Shown: positions 5,887 to 6,097 of the stretch, in pieces | How the letters are laid out: every line of letters begins with the position of its first letter | How positions within the stretch are numbered: position 1 is the first letter of the stretch | Assembly (NCBI GenBank): GCA_903930395.1 | Contig: CAIYYE010000003.1 | Location: 1 to 6,097, forward strand | DNA from: an uncultured beta proteobacterium | GTDB taxonomy: Bacteria > Pseudomonadota > Gammaproteobacteria > Burkholderiales > Rhodocyclaceae | Direction: 5' to 3' | Length of the DNA stretch: 6,097 nucleotides | The notes under the pieces: model-generated | Databases searched by the model: none | Seen by the model: the letters and a program-made list of their open reading frames with translations, nothing else | Told to the model about the DNA's origin: nothing | Program-made: the position numbers and the translations under genes

Positions 5887-6097
5887 CCCCAACCGACACC
5901 CGTAACCTGTGGATCAGGCTTTTCCTGCCATTTGCTGCCGGCTATTTCCTGTCCTACCTCTACCGCACGGCCAATGCCGTCATCGGTCCCGTCCTCGCCC
6001 GCGAACTCAGTCTCGGCGACAACGCCCTGGGCCTCCTGACGAGCACCTACTTCCTGGCCTTTGGCGCCGCCCAGTTGCCGCTCGGCATGTTGCTCGA
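5883..6097 (+). CDS. Major facilitator superfamily transporter, N-terminal fragment (3' end outside window)
   Basis: From GTG 5883 the frame is open to the window end (71 codons). The sequence [19 protein letters not shown] (about residues 10-28) is a first membrane helix. A loop rich in small residues follows ([16 protein letters not shown]), then a second helix [23 protein letters not shown], the usual MFS helix-2 entry into the motif-A loop. That G-x-L-x-D-r loop would come next and is cut off. The GTG overlaps the YiiM stop by 4 nt and is preceded by GGAGAAG, a good ribosome site, so it is the operon's next cistron. This is an inner-membrane transporter; the substrate cannot be told from this fragment. 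Confidence 0.82.
   Translation, partial: MTPTDTRNLWIRLFLPFAAGYFLSYLYRTANAVIGPVLARELSLGDNALGLLTSTYFLAFGAAQLPLGMLL

Overview
This window reads as ordinary chromosomal DNA from a GC-rich betaproteobacterium. The Rhodocyclales (Dechloromonas/Azonexus-like) are my best guess, resting on a DUF1840 gene, the style of the MetH and MurB proteins, and a CheZ-like/Hpt signalling pair. That placement is inference; no rRNA or marker phylogeny is available here. Coding density is very high. No IS element, CRISPR array, tRNA, rRNA or phage gene is visible, and no gene-free stretch exceeds about 110 bases.

Left part (1-2067). The C-terminal end of cobalamin-dependent methionine synthase (metH, cut by the window edge) is followed 7 nt later by murB, which makes UDP-N-acetylmuramate for peptidoglycan. 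Converging on murB from the other strand is an exported zinc N-acetylmuramoyl-L-alanine amidase, which cleaves peptidoglycan. The two coding regions overlap tail to tail by 26 nt.

Middle part (2068-3620). Divergent from the amidase is a short signalling cassette. It contains a 189-aa helical protein with a CheZ-like D-x-x-x-Q motif and an acidic-hydrophobic C-terminal tail, then a stand-alone 124-aa histidine phosphotransfer (Hpt) protein. A 30-codon reading frame with its own Shine-Dalgarno sequence bridges the two by overlapping both. These could form a small phosphorelay or phosphatase branch acting on a CheY-like receiver. This is the least ordinary part of the window. A small DUF1840 gene converges on the Hpt gene, with a hairpin between them.

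Right part (3540-6097). Divergent from DUF1840 is a tightly packed plus-strand operon: a methyltransferase-fold protein lacking the usual glycine-rich SAM motif, a ROK-family fructokinase (mak), a YiiM-type MOSC protein and the start of an MFS transporter. The junctions are TGATG, an 18-nt gap and GTGA. A plausible sigma70 promoter (TTGTCA, 17 nt, CACAAT) lies just upstream. Co-transcription is well supported by spacing, but no shared pathway is obvious.
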